Source: Asaia bogorensis
GTDB lineage: Bacteria > Pseudomonadota > Alphaproteobacteria > Acetobacterales > Acetobacteraceae
Assembly (NCBI GenBank): GCA_945873675.1
Contig: CAMCEP010000066.1
Span: forward strand, 1 to 11,339
Direction: 5' to 3'
Length of the DNA stretch: 11,339 bases
The notes under the pieces are model-generated. The model was not told the DNA's origin, made no database searches, and saw only the letters and a list, made by a program, of their open reading frames with translations. The translations under genes and the position numbers were made by a program. Shown piece after piece: positions 1-6,632 of the stretch (its first letter is position 1; each line of letters opens with the position of its first letter).

Positions 1-24
1 GATCCCACTTGGCTTGAAAATGCT

Positions 25-1170
25 TTAACTCAGCGTCGTCAGCAGCCCCGCCATCAGCTTCGCGCGCGGCACCAGGCTGTCTATCAGCACGTGTTCTTCA
101 AGTGTGTGCGCAAGTGCGCCTTGCACGCCTAGGCCATCCAGCGTGGTGATGCCTAGCGCGCCGGTGAAATTACCATCCGAACCGCCGCCGCTTGATTGGT
201 GGTTGATGTCAAAGCCAATGGCCTGCGCGATTTCGCGCGCATGGCGATACAGCGCCATCACCTTCGCATCAGGCTCCCATACCGGGCGCGTGACGCCGCG
301 CGTCACTTCCAACTGCACATCATTGGTGGACGCGCGGAGCGCCAGCATCCGCGCCACCCCCGCATCCAAATCTTCCTGGCGCTTGGCCATGGAAAGCGCC
401 TCGGCCTCAGTGGTTGTCGTGACGCAATTCACCCATTGCCCGCCATGCAGGACGCCCACCGAAAAGGTGCAATCCTCAGTCGTCATATCCTCGATCGCCA
501 GGATCTGACGGCACATTTCCTTGATCGAACTCCGCCCTTCCGCGAGCCTTGCGCCGGCATGGGAAGGCTTGCCCGTGGTTTTCAGATTGAAGCGCGCAAT
601 GGCATAGCGCCCCGTCACCACACCGCCATCGGGCCGCGCCGGTTCCGGCACCAGGATGAACTTATGGCGTGCTGCTTCCGCTTCGATCAGGTCGCGGGTG
701 GAAGGGCTGCCGATTTCCTCATCGCTGGTGAGCAATATCGTGATCGGCAAAGGCGTTTTGATCTTCGCCGCGATGATCTGGCGCATGGCTTCCACCGCCA
801 GCACCGTGCCGCCCTTCATATCCAGAATGCCCGGGCCATAGCAGCGATTACCCTCACGCCGAATCGGCAATTTTTCCAGCGTGCCGATGGGATGCACCGT
901 ATCCAGATGCGCCATCACCAGAATACCCGGTGCGCCATCCCCGGCCGGGTGCGGAAAGCGCGCGCGGACGCAATCGCCAAGCCCCATACGGCCGGGGATG
1001 CGATCAATATGCGCCCCCAGCAGTGCCAAATCGCGGGAAGCCAAATCCATCATCCGATTGACCGCGCCTGCATCGAAGGTCGGGCTTTCGCAGGCGGCCC
1101 AGCGCATTAGGCGGGCCAGGATGTCATCAGCCTCAAAAGGCAGGGCAAGGGCGGCGGTGGCGTCAGGCAT
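25..1170 (-). CDS. M20 family zinc peptidase (glutamate carboxypeptidase / CPG2-like)
   Basis: A 381-residue M20-family metallohydrolase, expected to cleave a C-terminal amino acid (often glutamate) or an N-acyl amino acid in a di-zinc active site. Visible motifs in order: MAHLDTVHP with H88 and D90; GPGILDMKGG with the bridging D117; TSDEEIGS with catalytic E151 and zinc ligand E152; VPEP with E176; GKPSHAGA with H204 at the start of the dimerisation domain; and AHTLEEH with the C-terminal ligand H355. All expected ligands are present, so the enzyme should be active. No signal peptide is visible, so it is probably cytoplasmic. The ATG at 1170 is the first plausible start; only a weak Shine-Dalgarno (GGGATG-like) precedes it. 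It diverges from the racemase-like gene across about 125 bp, which hints at shared amino-acid metabolism. The substrate (glutamyl conjugate, acyl amino acid or peptide) is inferred only at family level. Confidence 0.9.
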   Translation of the reverse strand: MPDATAALALPFEADDILARLMRWAACESPTFDAGAVNRMMDLASRDLALLGAHIDRIPGRMGLGDCVRARFPHPAGDGAPGILVMAHLDTVHPIGTLEKLPIRREGNRCYGPGILDMKGGTVLAVEAMRQIIAAKIKTPLPITILLTSDEEIGSPSTRDLIEAEAARHKFILVPEPARPDGGVVTGRYAIARFNLKTTGKPSHAGARLAEGRSSIKEMCRQILAIEDMTTEDCTFSVGVLHGGQWVNCVTTTTEAEALSMAKRQEDLDAGVARMLALRASTNDVQLEVTRGVTRPVWEPDAKVMALYRHAREIAQAIGFDINHQSSGGGSDGNFTGALGITTLDGLGVQGALAHTLEEHVLIDSLVPRAKLMAGLLTTLS

Positions 1171-1295
1171 GGTGCTTCAGCATCCCATCAATGATCTGGA
1201 GTGAAGCCTGCTGCGCCGCGCCGCAGAGGGCAAGGGGGCAACTCGGCAGGCTTGCGGCAGCATGTTATGGTTCTGGCCAGACAAGGAAACTGCCC
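1171..1295 (+). promoter_or_regulatory. Divergent intergenic region with a candidate promoter for the racemase-like gene
   Basis: The gap between the two divergent starts holds TCGGCA (1243-1248), a 17-bp spacer and TATGGT (1266-1271) on the plus strand, each matching four of six consensus bases. This would give a leader of roughly 18 nt before the ATG at 1296. AAGGAAA (1284-1290) is the likely ribosome binding site. A small inverted repeat CTGCG/CGCAG lies at 1211-1226. No convincing minus-strand promoter for the peptidase was found. Confidence 0.3.
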
Positions 1296-2033
1296 ATGCG
1301 CCTGCTGATCGCCAATGCGAATACCACTGAAGCCATCACCGAAACCTGCGCCGCGGTGGCGCGCGCCGCTGCCGCGCCAGGCACCGAGATTATTGGCGCA
1401 ACACCCCGCTTCGGCCCTTCGGTGATCGCCACACGGGTTGAGAATGTCATTGCCGGCCATGCTTTGCTTGAAGCTCTGGCCGAACATGCCGGGAAGGTTG
1501 ATGCGGTTTTGCTCGCCGTCAGTTTTGACACGGCCTTGGATGCAGCGCGGCAGATGATGCCCTGCCCGGTGCTTGGCATGACGGAAGCAGCAGCGCTGAC
1601 CGCCTGCATGATGGGCGGGCGCTTTGGCCTGATCACCTTCGGCAATGTGGAGCCCTACCGCGAATTGATCGCACGCCACGGGCTATCGGCACGGCTCGCG
1701 GCGCTGGCTGGCTTGGATGCAACCCCGCCCGAGGCGCTGGCTAACCCGGAAGGGGTTGCCGAAAAACTGCGCATCGCGGTCGAGGGGCTGGCGGCACAAG
1801 GTGCGGATTCTGTCGTGCTGGCTGGTGCGGCCTTGGCGGGCTTCGACAAGCGCCTCGCCGGGCGGGCGGCCCTGCCGTTGTTTGATGGCATTCGCTGCGG
1901 CGTGAAGCTCGCCGAAGCGCTGGTGGCACTCAACCCGCCCCGTGCACAAAGCGGTTCCTACGCCCCGCCCCAAGGGCGGCTCAGCCTGGGCTTAACGCCA
2001 AGCCTTGCGGCGCTGTTGGGTGGCAACGGTTAA
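1296..2033 (+). CDS. Asp/Glu/hydantoin racemase superfamily protein, apparently lacking both catalytic cysteines
   Basis: A 245-residue protein of the Asp/Glu/hydantoin racemase fold. Family hallmarks are the N-terminal ANANTTEAIT (6-15), the segment DAVLLAVSFDTALDAA (69-84), PVLGMTEAAALTAC (91-104), GRFGLITF (108-115) and SVVLAGAALAG (172-182). Cytoplasmic racemases of this family use one cysteine in the ACFxD-type loop and a second in a GCAGM-type loop. By my alignment from memory these positions are V75 (with S76 next to it) and G177, so the two-base cysteine mechanism looks absent; other cysteines are C18, C90, C104 and C201. The ATG at 1296 is chosen because AAGGAAA sits just upstream and the fold's first strand begins there; an open frame runs back to 1191 but adds unrelated sequence. 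The YpfJ-like gene follows after 17 bp, suggesting one transcript. It may be an isomerase, decarboxylase or lyase relative rather than a racemase. Confidence 0.8.
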   Translation: MRLLIANANTTEAITETCAAVARAAAAPGTEIIGATPRFGPSVIATRVENVIAGHALLEALAEHAGKVDAVLLAVSFDTALDAARQMMPCPVLGMTEAAALTACMMGGRFGLITFGNVEPYRELIARHGLSARLAALAGLDATPPEALANPEGVAEKLRIAVEGLAAQGADSVVLAGAALAGFDKRLAGRAALPLFDGIRCGVKLAEALVALNPPRAQSGSYAPPQGRLSLGLTPSLAALLGGNG

Positions 2034-2050
2034 CGATAAGGAAGCAGCCC

Positions 2051-2923
2051 ATGCGCCTGGATGGACCTGATAGCAAGAATATCGACGACCGGCGCGGTCA
2101 GCGTGGCGGCGGTGGCGGCATGGGCCGTGTTGCCGTGGGCGGAGGCTTTGGCGCCGTGCTGCTGCTCCTGCTTTCCATGTTTCTCGGCGTGGATGTGACC
2201 AACCTTGGCGGCGGCCAAATGGCCCCACCAAGTGCTTCGGAACAACGCCAAGCCCCGCCTTCGCAGGCTAATTTGTCGGAAGATGAGGCGCGCCGGTTTA
2301 TCTCACGCGTATTGGCCGAAACCGAACAGGTCTGGAATGAGGCTTTTCAGGCACTCGGCCGACGGTATGAGGAACCGGTGCTTGTGCTTTACAGCGGCGC
2401 AACACGTTCGGGCTGCGGCGCGGCGCAGGCGCAGGTTGGTCCCTTTTACTGCCCCGCCGATAAGCGCGTTTACATAGATTTGGATTTCATGGGCCGCCTG
2501 CTGCGCCAGCTTGGCGCGCCTGGGGATTTCGCCGCAGCCTATATCGTTGCGCATGAGGTTGGGCATCACGTGCAGCATGAATTGGGCGTGCTTGAGAAGG
2601 TGGAGGGGCTGAAGCGCCGGGTGGATCAGCGCACGGCCAATGAATTGCAGGTGCGCGTGGAATTGCAGGCGGATTGCCTGGCCGGGCTATGGGCCAAGCG
2701 TGCCCATGATGCGCGGCGCATTCTGGAAGCGGGCGATATCGAAGAAGGCTTCCGCGCCGCTGCGGCTGTTGGGGATGATACCTTGCAGCGGAAGTCCCAA
2801 GGCCATGTCCAGCCAGAAACCTTCACCCATGGCAGTTCGGAACAGCGGTTGCGCTGGTTCCGGCGCGGGCTTGAAACGGGGCAGCTTTCCGCCTGCGATA
2901 CATTCCAGGCTGGGCCGCTATAA
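2051..2923 (+). CDS. ypfJ: Neutral zinc metallopeptidase, YpfJ/KPN_02809 family
   Basis: A 290-residue protein, close to the usual length of the YpfJ (predicted metalloprotease) family. It has a short charged and glycine-rich N-terminus (1-32), one membrane segment (about 33-47, AVLLLLLSMFLGV), a linker rich in Pro and Gln, then the catalytic domain. The zincin motif is AHEVGHHVQHE, with H168, E169 and H172; ELQADCLAG (204-212) supplies the likely third zinc ligand E204. Conserved family segments GCGAAQAQVGPFYCPAD (121-137) and the C-terminal HGSSEQRLRWFRRGL are present. A type II orientation with a periplasmic protease domain is inferred. GATAAGGAAG upstream is a good ribosome binding site for the ATG at 2051. 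It lies 17 bp after the racemase-like gene, so co-transcription is likely. The physiological substrate of the family is not established. Nothing suggests a broken gene. Confidence 0.9.
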   Translation: MRLDGPDSKNIDDRRGQRGGGGGMGRVAVGGGFGAVLLLLLSMFLGVDVTNLGGGQMAPPSASEQRQAPPSQANLSEDEARRFISRVLAETEQVWNEAFQALGRRYEEPVLVLYSGATRSGCGAAQAQVGPFYCPADKRVYIDLDFMGRLLRQLGAPGDFAAAYIVAHEVGHHVQHELGVLEKVEGLKRRVDQRTANELQVRVELQADCLAGLWAKRAHDARRILEAGDIEEGFRAAAAVGDDTLQRKSQGHVQPETFTHGSSEQRLRWFRRGLETGQLSACDTFQAGPL

Positions 2924-2947
2924 CGCATGAAAGACGCAGACCGGGTC

Positions 2948-2971
2948 GCGACGCGCCTTTAGTCGCTTTTT
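2948..2971 (+). terminator. Probable intrinsic terminator after the metallopeptidase gene
   Basis: GCGAC (2948-2952) pairs with GTCGC (2962-2966) around a nine-base loop and is followed at once by five T (2967-2971). The stem is short, but the position between two converging genes and the T-run fit a plus-strand terminator for the racemase-like/metallopeptidase transcript. Strength is uncertain. Confidence 0.45.
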
Positions 2972-2973
2972 GC

Positions 2974-3477
2974 TTAGCGTCCCATCCGGGCGGGGTTATT
3001 CATGGTGCTTGTGGCGCTATCGGAAACGCTGGGGCGGCCGATATTGCCAAACAGCGCCTGCAGCATGTTGCGTTCTGTCCCCGGTACCGGGGTTTCGCGC
3101 GCAACCATCCCGACATCCTGCCCGTCAGTCGGCTTCAATTCGCGGATATCCTGGACCACGCCGCGCCTGTCGAAGCTGATTGCCACCACCACGCGGTCGC
3201 GCAATTCCAGATAGCGTCCGGGCATTACCTGGGTATTGCCGCTGATATAATACCAATTCTCCTCATCAAAGGTGCCGCGCGCCGTGGGCGGGCCGAGCAG
3301 CGCCGCCACATCGGACCGGGTCTGCACACCCTTGGTGATCTGGGCAAGCTTTTCCGCCTCCACCCTATTGCCGCGCGTCACCGGCGGCGGTGCCAGCTTT
3401 TCACAAGCCCCAAGCGCAAGGGCAGCAAGCAGGATGAAAGCGCCAAAGCCGCGCTGAGTACAAAAACCATCAGCCAT
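2974..3477 (-). CDS. bamE: Outer membrane protein assembly factor BamE (SmpA/OmlA lipoprotein)
   Basis: A 167-residue lipoprotein of the SmpA/OmlA (BamE) family, the small subunit of the BAM complex that inserts beta-barrel proteins in the outer membrane. The start at 3477 gives an N-terminus with a hydrophobic stretch (about 11-23) and a lipobox ALGAC, with C25 as the lipidated residue. The BamE fold follows at about 38-115, including ITKGVQTRSDVAALLGPP (47-64), the WYYISG strand (75-80) and ISFDRRGVVQDI. The tail TPVPGTERNMLQALFGNIGRP (129-149) resembles the C-terminal extension seen in alphaproteobacterial homologues. The open frame continues up to 3579, but that extension would bury the signal peptide behind 34 unrelated residues, so it is rejected. 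No strong Shine-Dalgarno is seen. It diverges from the bc1 chaperone gene, an arrangement I recall as common in Alphaproteobacteria. Confidence 0.9.
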   Translation of the reverse strand: MADGFCTQRGFGAFILLAALALGACEKLAPPPVTRGNRVEAEKLAQITKGVQTRSDVAALLGPPTARGTFDEENWYYISGNTQVMPGRYLELRDRVVVAISFDRRGVVQDIRELKPTDGQDVGMVARETPVPGTERNMLQALFGNIGRPSVSDSATSTMNNPARMGR

Positions 3478-3608
3478 GTCGCGGTTCCCAGCCCAAGACG
3501 CCCTGTTCAAGATTGACCATTCGCCGCTCCGGACCCATGTCCAAGGTCTTCGATAGACACCCTGTGCCTTCGGGGTCAACCGCCGCCTATCGGCTTGGGA
3601 ATGGGATC

Positions 3609-4163
3609 ATGGGTCTGCTCAGCGCCTTCCGCCGCTCATCGCATGAAAGAGCAGGCTTTACGCTTTACGGCGCAGCGGTCGCGACCGCGCGCGCGCCCTT
3701 CTTCTACGCCGATCTTGGCGTGCGCGATTCGGTGGAAGGCCGGCTGGACCTGATCCATCTGCATGCCGCGCTATTGGTAAGGCGCCTCAGGCGCGATGCC
3801 GATAAGAGGGGTCCCGCCTTGGCCCAGGCCGTTTTTGACGCGATGTTTTCCGATATGGATGTGAATTTGCGCGAAATGGGCGTGAGCGATCTGGTGGTTG
3901 GCAAGCGCGTGCGCGGCTTGTGGGAGGCCTTTCACGGCCGCGCCATTGCCTATGAGGCCGCCTTGGATGCGGCTGATCCCAACGCCATGGCCACCGCCTT
4001 GGCACGCAATGTCTGGCGGGAGGATGAACCCGGCCCATCAGCCACATGTTTGGCGCGCATCGCCTTTGCCCAGGCCGAAAATCTGCAAGCACAAGGTTTT
4101 GCGCAGCTTGTGGCCGGGGAGGCACGGTTTCTCGTGCCGGAAAGCATTGGCGATGCTGTCTGA
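3609..4163 (+). CDS. Ubiquinol-cytochrome c chaperone family protein (CBP3/UQCC1-like)
   Basis: A 184-residue protein of the ubiquinol-cytochrome c chaperone family, related to mitochondrial CBP3/UQCC1, which assists cytochrome b maturation in the bc1 complex. Family signatures are LYGAAVATARAPFFYADLGV (19-38), the helix RLDLIHLHAALLVRRL (45-60) and the highly conserved stretch MFSDMDVNLREMGVSDL (79-95), then VGKRVRGLWEAFHGR (97-111). There is no signal peptide, so action on the cytoplasmic face of the inner membrane is expected. The ATG at 3609 is preferred because homologues begin a few residues before the AFRRS-like segment; upstream in-frame ATGs at 3513 and 3537 add sequence with no family character and would overlap the bamE promoter region. 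The last 11 bp overlap the DUF177 gene, which implies coupled translation. Direct action on bacterial cytochrome b is inferred from homology. Confidence 0.88.
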   Translation: MGLLSAFRRSSHERAGFTLYGAAVATARAPFFYADLGVRDSVEGRLDLIHLHAALLVRRLRRDADKRGPALAQAVFDAMFSDMDVNLREMGVSDLVVGKRVRGLWEAFHGRAIAYEAALDAADPNAMATALARNVWREDEPGPSATCLARIAFAQAENLQAQGFAQLVAGEARFLVPESIGDAV

Positions 4164-4665
4164 ATTCTCTCGGCGGCAGCTACTTTCGGACCCGCCCCAG
4201 GCCGGCGTTGAAGATTATTTGGAAGCCAGTGGCGCGGAATGCGCGGCGCTGGCCAAGCGCTTCGGCATAGAGGCACTTAAACAGTTCAGCGCCCGCTTCA
4301 CCCGAAAGCCCTATCCGGGCGGGGGGCTGCTGATTGCAGGGCGGCTGAAGGCCGAGCCCGTGCAGCTTTGCATCGTGAGCCTAGAGCCGGTGACAGAGCG
4401 TCTGGACAAGCCCTTTACCCTGGTAGTGCTGCCCCCCGATGGTGCGCTTTCAGAAGACCCGGAAGGGCCGGATGAAATCCAGGCCGATGCCTCCGGCCAT
4501 TTCGACCTTGGCGAGGCTTTGGCTGAAGAATTATCACTCTCGCTCAATCCCTATCCGCGCGCGGCTGGGGCGCATTTGCCGGCAGCGCTGGAGGATCCGG
4601 CAGAGGAGCCAGCGCCGCGCAACCCCTTCGCCAAGCTGGCAGCGCTGCGCGGTGGCAAAACCTAG
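4153..4665 (+). CDS. yceD: DUF177 / YceD family protein
   Basis: A 170-residue DUF177 (YceD) protein. In Escherichia coli and plants, members of this family are linked to 23S rRNA accumulation or processing; the biochemical activity is unsettled. Visible hallmarks are a basic middle segment (RFTRKPYPGGG, 48-58), the CIVSLEPV strand (73-80) and the signature FDLGEALAEELSLSLNPYPR (117-136), ending in the usual NPFAKLAALR (157-166). The ATG at 4153 overlaps the end of the chaperone gene by 11 bp, with GGAAAG about ten bases upstream; a longer open frame back to 3898 simply runs through the chaperone gene. In many bacteria rpmF follows directly, and in many Alphaproteobacteria plsX-fabH follows. 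Neither is present here: the next gene is a DNA glycosylase. The gene symbol is used at family level only. Confidence 0.85.
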   Translation: MLSEFSRRQLLSDPPQAGVEDYLEASGAECAALAKRFGIEALKQFSARFTRKPYPGGGLLIAGRLKAEPVQLCIVSLEPVTERLDKPFTLVVLPPDGALSEDPEGPDEIQADASGHFDLGEALAEELSLSLNPYPRAAGAHLPAALEDPAEEPAPRNPFAKLAALRGGKT

Positions 4666-5344
4666 CGCCACCGCGGCGCAAGCAAGGCCGCAATCTGCGA
4701 TCCTGTCGGCCGATGCGCCGGCATGGGCGCATCATGCGCTTATGGAACTGGCCCAGTGCGATCCTTTGGTTGCCGCCATTCCTCAACGCGCTGGGGCGCT
4801 GCCGTGGCGCCGGCGTGAAGCGGGCTTTCCTGGGCTATTGCGCAGCCTTTGCGGGCAGATGATCTCAAACCAGGCCGCGACAGCCATTTGGGGCCGGCTT
4901 TCCGCACTGCCCGGCGCGCTGACCCCCGATGGGCTATTGGCGTTGAGTGATGAGGCGCTTCGCCAAGCCGGGCTATCGCGGCCCAAACTGCGCCATGCGC
5001 GCGCCCTGGCCACGGCATTCGCCATGGGGCAGCTTTCCGCCGAAGGGCTGGCGGCCTTGCCCGACGAAGATGCAATCGCCGCCATTGCCGCCATTCCTGG
5101 TTTCGGTCCCTGGACGGCCGAGGTGCATTTGCTGTTCGGCCTTGATCGCCAAGATATTTTCCCTTCCGGTGATTTGGCGCTGGCGGCATCCCTTGCGGCG
5201 TTGCGCGGCTTGCCAGCGCGCCCAAGCCCAAAGGAATTGGCGATGCTCGCCGGCGCCTGGCGTCCCTGGCGTTCCATGGCGGCGCGGCTGCTCTGGCATC
5301 ATTGGCGTCATGTGACTGGCCGTCCTTCGGGGGAGGGTGGCTAA
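4652..5344 (+). CDS. DNA-3-methyladenine glycosylase II-like HhH-GPD protein (AlkA type)
   Basis: A helix-hairpin-helix GPD glycosylase that removes alkylated bases by hydrolysing the N-glycosidic bond, starting base-excision repair. From the GTG at 4652 it has 230 residues. The domain shows FPGLLRSLCGQMISNQAATAIW (59-80, the conserved GQxxS-type helix), the hairpin IPGFGPWTAE (148-157) and DIFPSGDLAL (168-177), where D174 is the expected catalytic aspartate. It lacks the N-terminal beta domain of E. coli AlkA, as is usual for the short alphaproteobacterial form. The start is uncertain: the GTG overlaps the DUF177 gene by 14 bp with no clear Shine-Dalgarno, while the ATG at 4742 would give 200 residues and still keep the catalytic domain. 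The open frame extends back to 4439 inside the DUF177 gene, which is a shadow. The specific substrate (3-meA, 7-meG or other) cannot be told. Confidence 0.85.
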   Translation: MAKPSATAAQARPQSAILSADAPAWAHHALMELAQCDPLVAAIPQRAGALPWRRREAGFPGLLRSLCGQMISNQAATAIWGRLSALPGALTPDGLLALSDEALRQAGLSRPKLRHARALATAFAMGQLSAEGLAALPDEDAIAAIAAIPGFGPWTAEVHLLFGLDRQDIFPSGDLALAASLAALRGLPARPSPKELAMLAGAWRPWRSMAARLLWHHWRHVTGRPSGEGG

Positions 5345-5370
5345 AGGGCCTGGTCTTTACGACCGCCCTT
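5344..5370 (+). terminator. Hairpin abutting the glycosylase stop codon, possible terminator without a U-tract
   Basis: AAGGGC (5344-5349), bulge CT, GGTC (5352-5355), loop TTTAC, GACC (5361-5364), GCCCTT (5365-5370): ten base pairs with one two-base bulge, starting on the last base of the TAA stop. No T-run follows, so it may terminate weakly or instead protect the 3' end of the bamE-divergent transcript. Confidence 0.45.
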
Positions 5371-5596
5371 GTGCCACCCGCGATGGCGCGGCTTGCGTGG
5401 CCCGACCAGCCACCGCGTCTCTGCCGCGCTTCAACTCGCCAAATTGAGTCCGCAGGTGCTGACGCCGGACAATCCAGCACTGCGTGGAATATGCAGCGCC
5501 ATTCGTCCGGCAGGGCGTAGGTGGCCCTATTGGTCTTTCGGTCGGGCAAGACCCCCGATCACTTGCTGGGCAAATGCCCTCAATGGCGAAACGGCC
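5371..5596. other. Non-coding gap between glycosylase and dehydrogenase genes
   Basis: Together with the hairpin before it, this is about 250 bp with no gene I can support. Short open frames cross it on both strands but show no family motif, no good ribosome binding site and no codon pattern that stands out. It contains a perfect six-base inverted repeat GGTCTT/AAGACC (5532-5537 and 5548-5553) and a small GGGC/GCCC hairpin (5568-5579) that could lie in the 3' end of the minus-strand dehydrogenase transcript; neither has a T-run. It could be the scar of a lost gene. Confidence 0.5.
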
Positions 5597-6478
5597 TTAT
5601 TTTTTCGTGGCAAACCCGCGAAACATCTCAAGCAAAGCCACCACATCCCGCCCGCGATGTCCGGTGGCGAGCGCCTGCGCCATCAATTCGCGCACGGCTG
5701 AAGTGGCCGGTGTTGGTTGGCGAAGCACCCTGCCAAAATCAATCGCCAAGGCCAAATCCTTCTCCCCAAGCTCCATCTTGAAGCCTGGATCGAAATCATT
5801 CTTGAGTGCTTTCGGAAAGCGCTTCGTGAAATGAAAGGAACGACCGCCGCTTTGCGATAGAACTTGGTAAAGTGTCTCAGGTGCCACGCCCGCTGCCTCA
5901 CCAAGCGCGAAGGCTTCGCAGGCAATCAGCACATTGCCCATGGACATCATGTTGTTCACCAGCTTCACCGCCTTGGCCGTGCCGATCGGCCCGGTATGGG
6001 ACCAGGATTGCCCAAGGCTTTGCAGCACCGGTTCTGCACGCCGGATATCCGCGATATCGCCGCCCACAATCAGCACCAATTCACCGCGAAGGGATTCCAT
6101 GGGCCCGCCGCTCACGGGGCAGTCCAGTACCAGAACGCCCTTGGCCGTCGCGGCTGCGGCAATTTCGCGCATCGTGTCCGGATCAAGCGTTGAGAGTTCG
6201 ATGATCAGCGTTCCGGGGGCTGCCTTATCCACGAGGCCGCCTGGTGCCAGCCAGGCGGCTTTTGCGGCGGCCGGATCGGGCAGGCTGGTCAGCACTATGG
6301 GGCGGCCGGCAAGCGCTGCTTCGACCGTATCTGCGACCGCGACCTGACGCTCGGCCAATTCCTGTCGGCGCGCTGGGTTGATGTCATAGCCAAGCACATC
6401 GAAACCCTGCTCGGTCAAGCGGGAAGCCATATTCGCCCCCATCTGGCCCATGCCGAAAACAGCAATCCGTTCCTTCAT
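5597..6478 (-). CDS. NAD(P)-dependent beta-hydroxyacid dehydrogenase (3-hydroxyisobutyrate dehydrogenase family)
   Basis: A 293-residue member of the beta-hydroxyacid dehydrogenase family, which includes 3-hydroxyisobutyrate dehydrogenase, tartronate semialdehyde reductase and GLYR1-type reductases. It oxidises a beta-hydroxy acid or reduces the semialdehyde, using NAD(P). The dinucleotide-binding motif is FGMGQMGANMA (8-18, GxGxxG at G9/G11/G14), with D32 after the second strand suggesting NAD preference. The substrate loop DCPVSGGPMESLRG (119-132) and the catalytic helix GTAKAVKLVNNMM (166-178) are intact; K172 is the expected catalytic lysine, and KMELGEKDL (234-242) carries the conserved K240. 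The ATG at 6478 follows a clear GGAGAG ribosome binding site and starts right before the Rossmann strand; the longer open frame to 6691 runs back into rpsD. It is transcribed away from rpsD but isolated from it by a terminator. The exact substrate is unknown. Confidence 0.88.
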   Translation of the reverse strand: MKERIAVFGMGQMGANMASRLTEQGFDVLGYDINPARRQELAERQVAVADTVEAALAGRPIVLTSLPDPAAAKAAWLAPGGLVDKAAPGTLIIELSTLDPDTMREIAAAATAKGVLVLDCPVSGGPMESLRGELVLIVGGDIADIRRAEPVLQSLGQSWSHTGPIGTAKAVKLVNNMMSMGNVLIACEAFALGEAAGVAPETLYQVLSQSGGRSFHFTKRFPKALKNDFDPGFKMELGEKDLALAIDFGRVLRQPTPATSAVRELMAQALATGHRGRDVVALLEMFRGFATKK

Positions 6479-6571
6479 TCGCGCTCTCCGCCCGATTTTT
6501 CCTGAGTGAATGTCAGCTTCCCGCAATTGGGATGGGCGCACAAGCAAGCACGCGCCGTGAGCCCCGCAATT
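6479..6571 (-). promoter_or_regulatory. Upstream region of the dehydrogenase with a repeated CCCGCAATT element
   Basis: Upstream of the dehydrogenase start the nine-base sequence CCCGCAATT occurs twice (6520-6528 and 6563-6571), 43 bp apart, near four helical turns. The first copy sits inside the inverted repeat TCCC-N6-GGGA (6519-6532). This looks like a regulator-binding arrangement, but no matching promoter boxes were convincing, so the call is tentative. Confidence 0.3.
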
Positions 6572-6574
6572 CCA

Positions 6575-6608
6575 AATAAAAAAGCCGGCGCCCGAAGGCA
6601 CCGGCTTT
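6575..6608 (-). terminator. Intrinsic terminator of rpsD
   Basis: Read on the minus strand, AAGCCGGTGCC pairs with GGCGCCGGCTT across a TTCG tetraloop (11 pairs with one G-T wobble, 12 counting the outer A-T), followed directly by a T-run. In plus coordinates the arms are 6582-6592 and 6597-6607. It lies 25 bp past the rpsD stop and is the clearest terminator in the window. Confidence 0.92.
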
Positions 6609-6632
6609 GCTGCAGGAGCAAATAATAACCGA

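Noticed and set aside
196..1110. Long plus-strand open frame (304 codons) opposite the M20 peptidase gene
   Set aside because: It is a shadow of a gene with complete M20 active-site motifs on the other strand. The translation is rich in His, Arg and Gln, as expected of antisense to GC-rich code, and shows no family motif.
1191..1295. N-terminal extension of the racemase-like protein to an upstream ATG
   Set aside because: The added 35 residues match nothing in the fold, and the ATG at 1296 has a proper ribosome binding site.
3478..3579. N-terminal extension of BamE
   Set aside because: It would bury the lipoprotein signal peptide and lipobox 34 residues inside the chain.
3513..3608. Earlier ATG starts (3513, 3537) for the bc1 chaperone
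   Set aside because: The extra residues lack family similarity, and homologues start at about the 3609 position.
4740..5549. Minus-strand open frame of 269 codons across the glycosylase gene and the gap after it
   Set aside because: Most of it is antisense to an intact HhH-GPD gene, and the composition is Arg/Pro/His-rich. Its first part, inside the gap, has no recognisable motif or ribosome binding site.
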